64,000 nucleotides of DNA, taken from positions 62,001 through 126,000 of the forward strand of contig CAKOQC010000003.1 of NCBI GenBank assembly GCA_934101175.1, read 5' to 3'. The notes below the pieces were generated by a model. The model did not search any database and was not told the origin of the DNA. It was given only the letters and a program-made list of their open reading frames with translations. The position numbers and the translations under genes are program-made. Positions within the stretch are counted from its first letter, which is position 1; each line of letters opens with the position of its first letter. This document shows positions 7,506 to 14,569 of this stretch, one piece after another. The stretch comes from RUG705 sp934101175 (GTDB lineage Bacteria; Bacillota_I; Bacilli_A; RF39; UBA660).

Positions 7506-9362
7506 ATGGAAAAGAATAAGAAAACATTGATAATAGCCATGATATTTGGATTAATTATTGCAATTATTGGTGGAACATTAGCATATTGGAATTGGCAGAG
7601 TACAGAGGCACAGAAAACGGTAGTTAATTTTACTATTGAAGGTGATTTTAGCTGTGCTGCTGATGGTGGCGGAGATATAACATCAGGTACAATTAACTTA
7701 GTCCCAACTGAAGTTAATGATAATACGACAGCTAATTATATTAAAAGAGAAGTAAAAGTAATACCTACGATAAATAAAGATGGTAAAACTATATATATGG
7801 ATTTATGGTTAGATATAAAGAAATTAGATAATGGATTATCTAGTAGTGGTAATTTAATGTATGTTTTAAATACAAGTAGTACTGATAAAGATACGGGAGT
7901 TATAATATCAGGCAACTTTGGAGGACTTGCTAAAAATAATAGAGTAAGATTATTTACAGATAAAGATTATAATAGTACTACTACAGAAACATATTACTTA
8001 TGGATATGGTTAGATGCAGAAGAGACTAGTTCAGATACAATGAACCAATCATTTGAGTTATCACTAAACGGAAGTTGTGTAGACCAAAAAGAAGAAACTA
8101 ATGCACCAGTACTTGATGATGGAATGATACCAGTAGTTTTTGATACATCAAATGGTACAGTAGTAAAGACAGTATCTAGTACCGATAGTTCTTGGTATGA
8201 TTATTCTAATCAAGAATGGGCTAACGCTGTATTAGTAAAAGAGAATGGTACACAGACTAGAGCATATTATAAAGCTAATCCTGGAATAGAGATTAACCAA
8301 GCAGATATCCTTGCATATTATGTCTGGATACCACGATATAAGTATCAAATATGGACAACAACTAATAGTGGTACAGGCAAAGAACAAACAATAGATATAA
8401 TATTCGAAGATAAAAAATCAATATCTACAGGAACACAAGTTGGAGAATACATAACTCACCCAGCATTCTGGTGGGATAACGATAGTGATGGTGTAAGAGA
8501 TGAAGGAGAAGAATTATCAGGAATATGGGTAGGAAAATTTGAAACAACAGGTTCAGCTTCTAGTCCTACAATATTACCGGATGTATCTTCATTAATAAGA
8601 CAAGAAGTATCAGTACAATTCACTACGGCACAGTTACTTGGTGGTACAACATACGGAATAACTTCAAACACAGATAGTCATATGATGAAGAATAGTGAAT
8701 GGGGAGCAGCAGCATATTTATCACATTCAAAATATGGAGCAAATAGAGAAATATATATTAATAATTCATCATCATATTATACTGGAAGAAGTGGAGGAAA
8801 TGTTAGTGGAAAAACTCCAATAAACAAAACATATACCGATCAGACTTCAACGGTACAAGAGAATAACTATGGATATTATACCTGGGACGGATATTTATTA
8901 AATTACGGTACTAATACCAAAAGTAGTACAAGAGATTTAACGAAAGTAGCAAGTACCACTGGTAACATTACGGGGATATACGATATGTCTGGAGGAGCAT
9001 GGGAGTATGTTATGGGATATTATAGTGCAGCAAGTGATACATGGGGTGCAACATCAAGCAGTAATTATGCAGGTTTTAGTAGCGCACCAGATAGTAAATA
9101 TTATGATGATTATACAACAACTAATGCCTTAACCGCATGTAATGGAGGAATATGTTATGGACATGGTTTATCCGAGGTTAGTAGATGGTATAGTGATTAC
9201 CCGTACTTTGTTGAAGCCTATTTCCCATGGTTCATTCGCGGGGGCAGCTATGGACAAGGTTCTGGTGCGGGCGTGTTCTACTTCAACGACTACTTCGGCG
9301 ACAGCCACGGTAGTGCCGCAGTCGGCGGGTTTCGCGCCGTTCTTTCCCAGATTGGAGCGTAA
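7506..9362 (+). CDS. DGR variable protein: TasA-type anchored surface protein with C-type-lectin/FGE-like diversified C-terminus
   Basis: 618 residues from the ATG at 7506, chosen for AAGGAG six bases upstream over an earlier in-frame start. Residues about 5-30 form a SipW/TasA-type signal anchor (IIGGTLAYW) followed by a beta-rich region. From about residue 220 it resembles formylglycine-generating-enzyme/C-type-lectin folds: YYVWIPRYKY, MMKNSEWGAAAYLSHSKYG, GIYDMSGGAWEYVMGYY, then PWFIRGGSYG and the terminal GGFRAVLSQ. The last 49 codons are the variable repeat (9204-9350), abruptly GC-rich in an AT-rich gene and matched by an adenine-rich template at 9608-9739. The protein is probably exported and displays a hypervariable ligand-binding face. 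The ligand is unknown. No FGE catalytic role is claimed, since DGR targets use the fold only as a scaffold. Confidence 0.88.
   Translation: MEKNKKTLIIAMIFGLIIAIIGGTLAYWNWQSTEAQKTVVNFTIEGDFSCAADGGGDITSGTINLVPTEVNDNTTANYIKREVKVIPTINKDGKTIYMDLWLDIKKLDNGLSSSGNLMYVLNTSSTDKDTGVIISGNFGGLAKNNRVRLFTDKDYNSTTTETYYLWIWLDAEETSSDTMNQSFELSLNGSCVDQKEETNAPVLDDGMIPVVFDTSNGTVVKTVSSTDSSWYDYSNQEWANAVLVKENGTQTRAYYKANPGIEINQADILAYYVWIPRYKYQIWTTTNSGTGKEQTIDIIFEDKKSISTGTQVGEYITHPAFWWDNDSDGVRDEGEELSGIWVGKFETTGSASSPTILPDVSSLIRQEVSVQFTTAQLLGGTTYGITSNTDSHMMKNSEWGAAAYLSHSKYGANREIYINNSSSYYTGRSGGNVSGKTPINKTYTDQTSTVQENNYGYYTWDGYLLNYGTNTKSSTRDLTKVASTTGNITGIYDMSGGAWEYVMGYYSAASDTWGATSSSNYAGFSSAPDSKYYDDYTTTNALTACNGGICYGHGLSEVSRWYSDYPYFVEAYFPWFIRGGSYGQGSGAGVFYFNDYFGDSHGSAAVGGFRAVLSQIGA
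9204..9350 (+). repeat. DGR variable repeat (VR)
   Basis: 147 bp (49 codons) at the 3' end of the surface-protein gene, GC-rich against its surroundings. Over the first 30 codons it differs from the template at 21 bases, and 16 of these are at template adenines (A to T, G or C). The last 21 bp (9330-9350) are identical to the template, as expected for the invariant initiation end of mutagenic homing. It carries 15 bp more than the template, in the stretch before that block. Confidence 0.85.
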
Positions 9363-9373
9363 GCGACTTGCTC
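9355..9373 (+). promoter_or_regulatory. Hairpin 4 nt downstream of the VR (candidate DGR target-recognition element)
   Basis: GAGC-GT-AAG-CGA-CTT-GCTC can fold as two short stems with a 2-nt bulge. It starts exactly 4 nt after the end of VR/template identity and spans the stop codon. In the Bordetella phage DGR, a hairpin at about this distance helps target recognition. The template copy lacks this hairpin. Confidence 0.5.
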
Positions 9374-9438
9374 TGTAAAAAGGTAATCTTAAATAGGACA
9401 GAATAATAAGTGATAAAGATAGTATAACGATACAAGAT

Positions 9439-9474
9439 GGTTCATTTTTGCCTCTTTTTTTGCAAAAATGAACC
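9439..9474. repeat. 13-bp perfect hairpin between VR and template
   Basis: GGTTCATTTTTGC (9439-9451) and GCAAAAATGAACC (9462-9474) with a pyrimidine-rich 10-nt loop. No T run follows, so it is not a standard terminator. It shares its TCATTTTTG core with the next hairpin. Confidence 0.7.
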
Positions 9475-9492
9475 TGGTGAGTTTTGGAAAAA

Positions 9493-9523
9493 GTGTCATT
9501 TTTGGCGAGTACAAAAATGACAC
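9493..9523. repeat. 12-bp perfect hairpin between VR and template
   Basis: GTGTCATTTTTG (9493-9504) and CAAAAATGACAC (9512-9523), loop GCGAGTA. It is a sister of the hairpin at 9439. Together they fill most of the non-coding space between the target gene and the template. Confidence 0.7.
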
Positions 9524-9607
9524 AGATGGTATACAGGGGATATCAAGGAACATAAATAAGGTATTAATGTTTTAAACATTGATATAGGTATTAAACCGTT
9601 AAACGCG

Positions 9608-9739
9608 AACTTTGTTAATGCCAATAACCCGTGGTTCAAACGCGGGGGCAACTATAACAATGGTTCTAATGCGGGCGCGTTCAACTTCAACAACAACGGT
9701 AATGTCAACAACAACGGTTTTCGCGCCGTTCTTTCCCAG
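9608..9739 (+). mobile_element. DGR template repeat (TR)
   Basis: 132 bp, non-coding (no start codon or ribosome binding site), GC-rich apart from its adenines. Read in the VR frame it has 44 codons, 16 of them Asn (AAC or AAT), the codon bias that lets adenine mutagenesis reach many residues. It ends in the same 21 bp as the VR (9719-9739). Weaker similarity extends upstream to about 9600. No reverse transcriptase or Avd gene lies on either side: the next gene downstream is on the opposite strand. Confidence 0.85.
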
Positions 9740-9933
9740 AGACTACAATATATAAGACATATGTCTTATATATTTAATATTCAAGGATATTATAAATATG
9801 GATTATCGTAGAGGTTTAGTTCCTAATCACATAAGTGATTTAACACATAAACAGTAGGTTCATGTGAGTAATAAAATGATATAAAAGTTAAAGAGATTAA
9901 TACTTATTTAAATTGTAAGTAATAATCTCTTTT
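9740..9933 (+). ncRNA. Probable 3' part of the DGR template RNA, ending at a terminator
   Basis: After the template comes a perfect 28-bp palindrome (9747-9774), then a stretch with a hairpin AATCAC-ATAA-GTGATT (near 9826), then a strong terminator, AAAGAGATTA (9890-9899) pairing with TAATCTCTTT before T residues. In studied DGRs the RNA downstream of the template folds and binds the reverse transcriptase. This region has the right place and size for that, but the role is inferred. A 19-codon ORF at 9799 has no recognisable product. Confidence 0.4.
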
Positions 9934-9946
9934 ATAATTAAAAAAT

Positions 9947-10015
9947 GACATGTAATGTGGTGTTATGTAATGCATGGTTTTGCGGCGGTATACATTACAT
10001 GTGGTATTACATGTC
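9947..10015. repeat. Nested inverted repeat between the DGR and the convergent gene
   Basis: GACATGTAAT (9947-9956) pairs with ATTACATGTC (10006-10015). Inside, ATGTAATG and CATTACAT pair again around a GC-rich loop containing TGCGGCGG. There is no strong T run on either strand. It may be a bidirectional terminator, a regulatory RNA or a small repeat element. The remaining gap to 10069 holds nothing else recognisable. Confidence 0.55.
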
Positions 10016-10069
10016 TATTTCATTATATAAAATTATTTAGAAAAATGCAAGTATTTTTGATTAGAAACT

Positions 10070-11107
10070 TTATTTTAATAATCCAAATCCAGAAACAACA
10101 TATCTTCCACCTTGTCTTTTGGCAATAGCAGGAGGGTTGTTGTATAATTTACCATTTATAGATAATGATGAGGAATGTCCACCATCAAGATTAGCTGCAT
10201 TATATGCACCATACTTCATTAATACGTCTACGACATCTTGTAATGAAGCTCCATCAATATAGTTTTCACCATCTATTACTAGGAATAGGACAACGCCATC
10301 TTTTCTTTGACCGATAGCAACACGAGGAGATTTGCCCCATGGATCACCAACTATTTCAATTGGTTTACCATTAACGATTAAGAATGGACCAAATTCTAGG
10401 CCACTAACCATACCTTTAGCTAAAGCTTCTTCTCCAGTAGCATCTGATAATAATAATAGTTTACCATCTTTATTAAAACCTATTAAGTTACCTCTAGTAC
10501 TATCCCAACCACTTGATGGCCATAATATTTCACTATTTTCAATAACATAACCAATAGGTATATCAGAACCTCTACCAGTATCATCATTGAAACCACCACC
10601 ATTAATACATACAGAAGCACCATAACGATTACACATAGCAGTAACTTGTTCACCATAAGAACCAACATTAAAGTTTTTAGCTCTAATTAGAGTAACTTTT
10701 TTAGGATTATATATAGCTACTAGAGTACCTTTAGAAATACCTACTTTAATATTTATAACTTTGTAATCATCATTACCAGGATCTCTAGTTAATATTTCTT
10801 TATCATATTCATTATCATAGTGAGATTTAGGAGAAGTATCAATAACGATATCATCTAGAACTAAATCTTCTTTTATTTCTATAAAATAGTTACTATTCAT
10901 AATTTTAGTAATAGCTTCATCACTATAGAAGATATTAGCAAAATACTGATGATCTTTAGTTTTCATAGCAGTATTTACATAGAGGTTTCTAATATATGGC
11001 CATGGACCGTACATCATTACAAAACCTGAAATAGCTAATATATCTAGAATAATGAAGACAATAGTTGATGTTTTAATTTTACTCTTATTATTCTTAACTT
11101 TTTTCAT
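10070..11107 (-). CDS. NagPA-type phosphodiester glycosidase domain protein
   Basis: 345 residues: an N-terminal transmembrane anchor (about 15-35), then an extracellular domain of the phosphodiester glycosidase/NAGPA family (PF09992). The family signature is visible in CINGGGFND, GYVIENSEI, GPFLIVNGKP, SPRVAIGQRKDG, NLDGGHSSSL and the closing GGRYVVSGFGL. Bacterial members sit in exopolysaccharide or wall-polymer loci and hydrolyse sugar-phosphate diester links. It starts 3 bp after the upstream minus-strand gene, so the two form an operon. The substrate is unknown; a role in trimming wall polymers fits the lipoteichoic-acid genes in this window. Confidence 0.85.
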   Translation of the reverse strand: MKKVKNNKSKIKTSTIVFIILDILAISGFVMMYGPWPYIRNLYVNTAMKTKDHQYFANIFYSDEAITKIMNSNYFIEIKEDLVLDDIVIDTSPKSHYDNEYDKEILTRDPGNDDYKVINIKVGISKGTLVAIYNPKKVTLIRAKNFNVGSYGEQVTAMCNRYGASVCINGGGFNDDTGRGSDIPIGYVIENSEILWPSSGWDSTRGNLIGFNKDGKLLLLSDATGEEALAKGMVSGLEFGPFLIVNGKPIEIVGDPWGKSPRVAIGQRKDGVVLFLVIDGENYIDGASLQDVVDVLMKYGAYNAANLDGGHSSSLSINGKLYNNPPAIAKRQGGRYVVSGFGLLK

Positions 11108-11110
11108 AAT

Positions 11111-12433
11111 TTACTCCATTTCATAAGGACTATCTTTAGTACCAGTACCTTTTGTTAATAATGATTTATCTAAACTAATAGTAGGAACAATATTTAATTT
11201 TTGACTTACTTGTTTAGTATAAATATTATAATCATTTTGTATCATATATACAGAACTACTTTTTTCAGCAGTACCAGTCATAGTATAGTAATTAGTTAAT
11301 TCTGGATTTAAGAAGATATTACCAATACTCATCATAGTTACTTTACTATTAATAGTATCTTTAAAAGAATAGGTATAATCATATTCTGTTTTTGAGTTAT
11401 AGTAACCGTTTGACCATGATACTTCTTTAATTTTATCTTTATAAGATAGGGAATTTAAGTAGTCATGATTTAGATAGTAGGCAATTGAATTTCTACTGTA
11501 ATCATCAAAGTATGAGTTCTTACTAGAATATTGGTATGTTAAGTTTGTACCGTTAACTTGTAGGTAGTTATTTAACATTAATCTTACTTCATTATCAATA
11601 ACTTGATATATACGCCAGATATCATTATCTAATTTAACATAGCTTCCAAATAGACCATTGTCTTTTTCTATTTTGTATGGATTATCTTTAGTACCATCTC
11701 CTGATATATAATCAATATTAGCTTTAATAGTTATTACTGGTCTAATACCATAGATATCATCACCAGTACTTAGATTAGCTTTCCCATCAGAAGGTACATA
11801 CCATACCTTGGCTTCATCTTCATTATTGTTACTTAAATAATAGTATTCATTATTATTTAGATAACTATCTTTACTACCAGCATTTAAATAATCTTTTACT
11901 GATAAGAGAGTAATATAATTATCTTTATCAGTTTTCTTACAAGGAGTATTAGATATTTCAGGTAGGGAATCATAACAAGATTCAGTTTTTTGAAGATATG
12001 TTTCTGGATCATGAAGAGATTTTTCTAAGATACCAGAATATTCTTCAGTAGTAGTATTTAACCACTTATATAAAGAAGATTCTTTATAAGATAAGTTTTT
12101 ACCATAAGCTAGTGCTGATAGGGAGTGATCACTTATTACAGTAATAGAAGTATCACTATTAATTTTAATTATTCTAAATAAAATATTAGAATACTCAAGA
12201 TAATTAGTATCAGCTTTATTAGTAAAATAGTTTTCACCATTTACTATTTCAAAGTATTGATTATCTTGATTGTTTTCTCTTACGACTTTAACTAAAGAGT
12301 TTTTTTCTAGTTCTTCAGTTTTATTATTTTCAATATATAACTTTAGAAATCTTGTACCATAATAGATACAACAAGAAAGAATAAAAAGAAAACTAATAAA
12401 ACAAAAGAGTTTTTGAAAGTTTAATTTTTTCAT
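11111..12433 (-). CDS. Membrane-anchored two-lobed extracellular protein (DUF6273-like)
   Basis: 440 residues with one N-terminal transmembrane helix (about 9-28). Two similar lobes follow, each built around a motif like LFRIIKINSDTSITVIS or IWRIYQVIDNEVRLML and ending in GDGTKDNPYKIE or GTGTKDSPYEME, which indicates an internal duplication. This resembles the DUF6273-type domain common in gut Firmicute surface proteins; that match is by eye only. AAAGGTGG precedes the ATG. It is the promoter-proximal gene of a two-gene operon with the NagPA-like glycosidase. No catalytic motif is seen. Confidence 0.7.
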   Translation of the reverse strand: MKKLNFQKLFCFISFLFILSCCIYYGTRFLKLYIENNKTEELEKNSLVKVVRENNQDNQYFEIVNGENYFTNKADTNYLEYSNILFRIIKINSDTSITVISDHSLSALAYGKNLSYKESSLYKWLNTTTEEYSGILEKSLHDPETYLQKTESCYDSLPEISNTPCKKTDKDNYITLLSVKDYLNAGSKDSYLNNNEYYYLSNNNEDEAKVWYVPSDGKANLSTGDDIYGIRPVITIKANIDYISGDGTKDNPYKIEKDNGLFGSYVKLDNDIWRIYQVIDNEVRLMLNNYLQVNGTNLTYQYSSKNSYFDDYSRNSIAYYLNHDYLNSLSYKDKIKEVSWSNGYYNSKTEYDYTYSFKDTINSKVTMMSIGNIFLNPELTNYYTMTGTAEKSSSVYMIQNDYNIYTKQVSQKLNIVPTISLDKSLLTKGTGTKDSPYEME

Positions 12434-12465
12434 TTTTGTTTACCACCTTTACTTACATTTATTCA

Positions 12466-12494
12466 ATTATATCAAAACTAAAAATTTTAAGCAA
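12466..12494 (-). promoter_or_regulatory. Promoter of the 12433-10070 operon
   Basis: On the minus strand, TTGCTT (12489-12494), 17 bp, TATAAT (12466-12471). Confidence 0.65.
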
Positions 12495-12500
12495 TTATTA

Positions 12501-12529
12501 TTGTTATAATTTTAATTTTATAGTATAAT
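12501..12529 (+). promoter_or_regulatory. Promoter of the EIIB-like gene
   Basis: TTGTTA (12501-12506), 17 bp, TATAAT (12524-12529). It is divergent from the minus-strand promoter just upstream. Confidence 0.6.
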
Positions 12530-12547
12530 TTACTAGAGGTGTGTAAA

Positions 12548-12862
12548 ATGCAATGGTATCAATACGTAATAATTATAAGTATTTTGTTGATTATATATTT
12601 TGCGATTGCTAAGAGTAATCGTAAAGATTTAAAGTTAGAATTTAATAAATTAGTAGAATGTCTTGGAGGTAAGGATAATATCGTAGAGACAGAAATAGAA
12701 ATGTCTAGATTTAAAGTTACTTTAAAAGATATAACTAAAGCTAATAAAGAAGGAATTATTAAACTAGGAGCTAAGGGTGTAGTAGAAATAGATGATCAGT
12801 TAAAGATTATCTTTGGAGCTGATGCTAAACAACTTAGAAAATTTATAAGTGAACTTAAGTAG
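12548..12862 (+). CDS. Membrane-tethered PTS EIIB-like domain lacking the phosphorylated cysteine
   Basis: 104 residues: one transmembrane helix (about 5-22), a short linker, then a domain that follows the glucose-family EIIB pattern, with ECLGGKDNI, SRFKVTLKDI, LGAKGVVEI and IIFGADAKQL. In true EIIB the loop after GGKENI carries the phospho-accepting Cys before TRLR. Here the matching segment reads TEIEMSR, with Glu at that position, so phosphate transfer from EIIA is not possible. It is probably a sensor or scaffold rather than a transporter subunit. The start uses GAGGTG spaced for the ATG at 12548. A terminator follows directly. Confidence 0.7.
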   Translation: MQWYQYVIIISILLIIYFAIAKSNRKDLKLEFNKLVECLGGKDNIVETEIEMSRFKVTLKDITKANKEGIIKLGAKGVVEIDDQLKIIFGADAKQLRKFISELK

Positions 12863-12885
12863 TTATGAAAATAACTATTTTTTTT
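12860..12885 (+). terminator. Terminator after the EIIB-like gene
   Basis: TAGTTAT (12860-12866), GAAA loop, ATAACTA (12871-12877), then eight T residues. Confidence 0.85.
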
Positions 12886-12929
12886 CGACAAAATAATCAC
12901 TTTTCTACATAATTCGACAAAATTCGACA
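12884..12929 (-). promoter_or_regulatory. Cluster of Spo0A-box-like heptamers upstream of the kinase
   Basis: TTCGACA (reverse complement TGTCGAA, the 0A-box consensus) occurs at 12884-12890, 12913-12919 and 12923-12929, with a one-mismatch copy TTCTACA at 12903-12909. The last three are spaced exactly 10 bp apart, the spacing of tandem Spo0A dimers. A TATAAT -10 follows at 12942-12947. Confidence 0.5.
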
Positions 12930-12963
12930 TATATAGTAACTTATAATAAATATGGTGATAGAA

Positions 12964-14175
12964 ATGAATTCAATTATCATAAATGTAATATTAATTATAT
13001 TTCCAATACTAATGTATCTAGTTATTAGTTGTTATAATTTATTAACTACAAGAAATGTAGAGAGAGTTATCTTTATAATAACAGTATGTACATCATTATA
13101 CTTGAGTTTAACTTATAATATAAATAATGAAAAAGAATTACTACTATTTTGTAATATCCCAATACTTATATGTTATTTTAAGAAAGAATATGGGATGGGA
13201 TTAATACTTTCCTTAATGGTAATTATAGTTAGTTACTTTGAATATGATTTTAACTTATATGTATTAATAGTTAAATATATATTATATTTTATTACCTATA
13301 TATTATTATTTAGAAGAAAAGATTTTAGATATTTATTTTTGAAAATTACTGCTATTATACAGGGATTCTTTATTACATTTGAATACTTTATTATTAGTAA
13401 TAATGAAATAGATAAGATATTTTATTTGATATTAGATACTTTATTTATATATATTATTACTTTTGTATGTTTATATTTATTTAAGTTAGCAGATAATATA
13501 ACATTATTATATTCAAATATGAATAAAGTACAAGAAGAGAATAAGCTTAAGAATTCTTTATTTAAACTTACACATGAGATTAAAAATCCTTTAGCAGTAT
13601 GTAAGGGATATATGGATATGATTAATTTAAATAATGTAGATAAGGCTAATAAATATATTAAGATTGTTAAATCAGAGATAGATAGAAGTCTAGATGTTAT
13701 GAATGATTTTATGGAGTATAGTAAGATTAAGGTTAATAAAGAGATATTTGATTTAAATATATTATTTGGAGAAATATATGATTCTTTTGATTTGTTATTA
13801 AAGGGAAGAGGTATTAAATTTAAGTATGTAAATGATTATGATGAATTGTATTTATGGGGAGATTATAATAGATTAAAGCAGGTATTTGTAAATGTTATTA
13901 AAAATAGTGTTGAAGCTATTCAAGATAATGGTATAATAGAGATGATTGTTAGTGTTAACAAGAATGGAGTAGAAATAATTATTCAAGATAATGGAATTGG
14001 TATGAGTGAAAGTGAATTAGAACATGTATATGAGATGTTTTATACTTCTAAGAAGAATGGTACGGGACTGGGAGTATCATTATCATATGAAATTATTTTA
14101 AGACATAATGGTAGTATGAAATATCAATCAGTTAAGAATGAGGGTACTAAATGTATAATAGAATTACCAAGATAG
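12964..14175 (+). CDS. Orphan membrane histidine kinase
   Basis: 403 residues: five or six transmembrane helices (to about residue 180), then a cytoplasmic kinase core. The H box is LTHEIKNPLAVCKGY, the N box NVIKNSVEAIQDNG, G1 QDNGIGM and G2 GTGLGVSLSYEI, so it should autophosphorylate. There is no sensor PAS or periplasmic domain and no response regulator nearby. The layout recalls KinB-type sporulation kinases, and the 0A-like boxes in its promoter point the same way; the partner is inferred, not shown. GGTGAT fits the ATG at 12964 better than the one 12 bases earlier. Confidence 0.85.
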   Translation: MNSIIINVILIIFPILMYLVISCYNLLTTRNVERVIFIITVCTSLYLSLTYNINNEKELLLFCNIPILICYFKKEYGMGLILSLMVIIVSYFEYDFNLYVLIVKYILYFITYILLFRRKDFRYLFLKITAIIQGFFITFEYFIISNNEIDKIFYLILDTLFIYIITFVCLYLFKLADNITLLYSNMNKVQEENKLKNSLFKLTHEIKNPLAVCKGYMDMINLNNVDKANKYIKIVKSEIDRSLDVMNDFMEYSKIKVNKEIFDLNILFGEIYDSFDLLLKGRGIKFKYVNDYDELYLWGDYNRLKQVFVNVIKNSVEAIQDNGIIEMIVSVNKNGVEIIIQDNGIGMSESELEHVYEMFYTSKKNGTGLGVSLSYEIILRHNGSMKYQSVKNEGTKCIIELPR

Positions 14176-14210
14176 AATAATTATTATCTAAAAGATAGGA
14201 AGTTGATAAT

Positions 14211-14468
14211 ATGGATATATTTTTAGATAGATATCCAAGAGTAGATTTACATGGTTTTGATAGAGATAGTGCTAGAATGACAGTAAATGATTTTATTTTA
14301 GAAAATGTTACACTTGGAAATGATACGATTGTTATTGTTCACGGTAAGGGAATGGGAATATTAAAAAAAGAAGTACATGATACTCTTAAAACTAATAAAT
14401 ATGTATATGAATATAAGACAGATAATTTTAATGATGGTTGTACAATAGTAAAGTTAATAATCAAATAA
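14211..14468 (+). CDS. Stand-alone Smr domain protein
   Basis: 85 residues consisting only of a Smr (small MutS-related) domain. The two signatures are DLHGFDRDSA near residue 12 and IVHGKGMGILKKEV near residue 44. Smr domains are nucleases or nucleic-acid binders, best known at the end of MutS2 and recently in ribosome-collision rescue. Here it is a separate small protein 35 bp after a histidine kinase, probably co-transcribed. Whether it cleaves DNA or RNA cannot be told from the sequence. Confidence 0.85.
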   Translation: MDIFLDRYPRVDLHGFDRDSARMTVNDFILENVTLGNDTIVIVHGKGMGILKKEVHDTLKTNKYVYEYKTDNFNDGCTIVKLIIK

Positions 14469-14493
14469 TAGTGAAAAAAAGAGGTGATTTTGA

Positions 14494-14530
14494 AAAGTTT
14501 TTTCAGTTAAATGAAAAAAACTTTACTTTT
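14494..14530 (+). terminator. Probable terminator after the Smr gene
   Basis: AAAGTTTTTTCA (14494-14505) pairs with TGAAAAAAACTTT (14512-14524), followed by a moderately T-rich tail. Confidence 0.55.
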
Positions 14531-14569
14531 CGTCTATTTAGAGATATAATGATTATGAGGTGAGTTTTT

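Noticed and set aside
9142..9378. A 78-codon open frame overlapping the VR in another frame
   Set aside because: It is a by-product of the GC-rich, stop-poor VR sequence; it has no ribosome binding site and lies inside the DGR target gene.
9438..9521. A 27-codon ORF running through the two hairpins
   Set aside because: Its sequence is dictated by the inverted repeats, and no ribosome binding site is present.
9608..9739. Template repeat considered as a decayed second copy of the target gene end
   Set aside because: A decayed copy would not show mismatches concentrated at its own adenines, nor 16 Asn codons, nor a perfect 21-bp 3' block.
9799..9858. A 19-codon ORF after the template (MDYRRGLVPN...) considered as a reverse-transcriptase remnant
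   Set aside because: Too short and without any reverse-transcriptase motif; it overlaps likely RNA structure.
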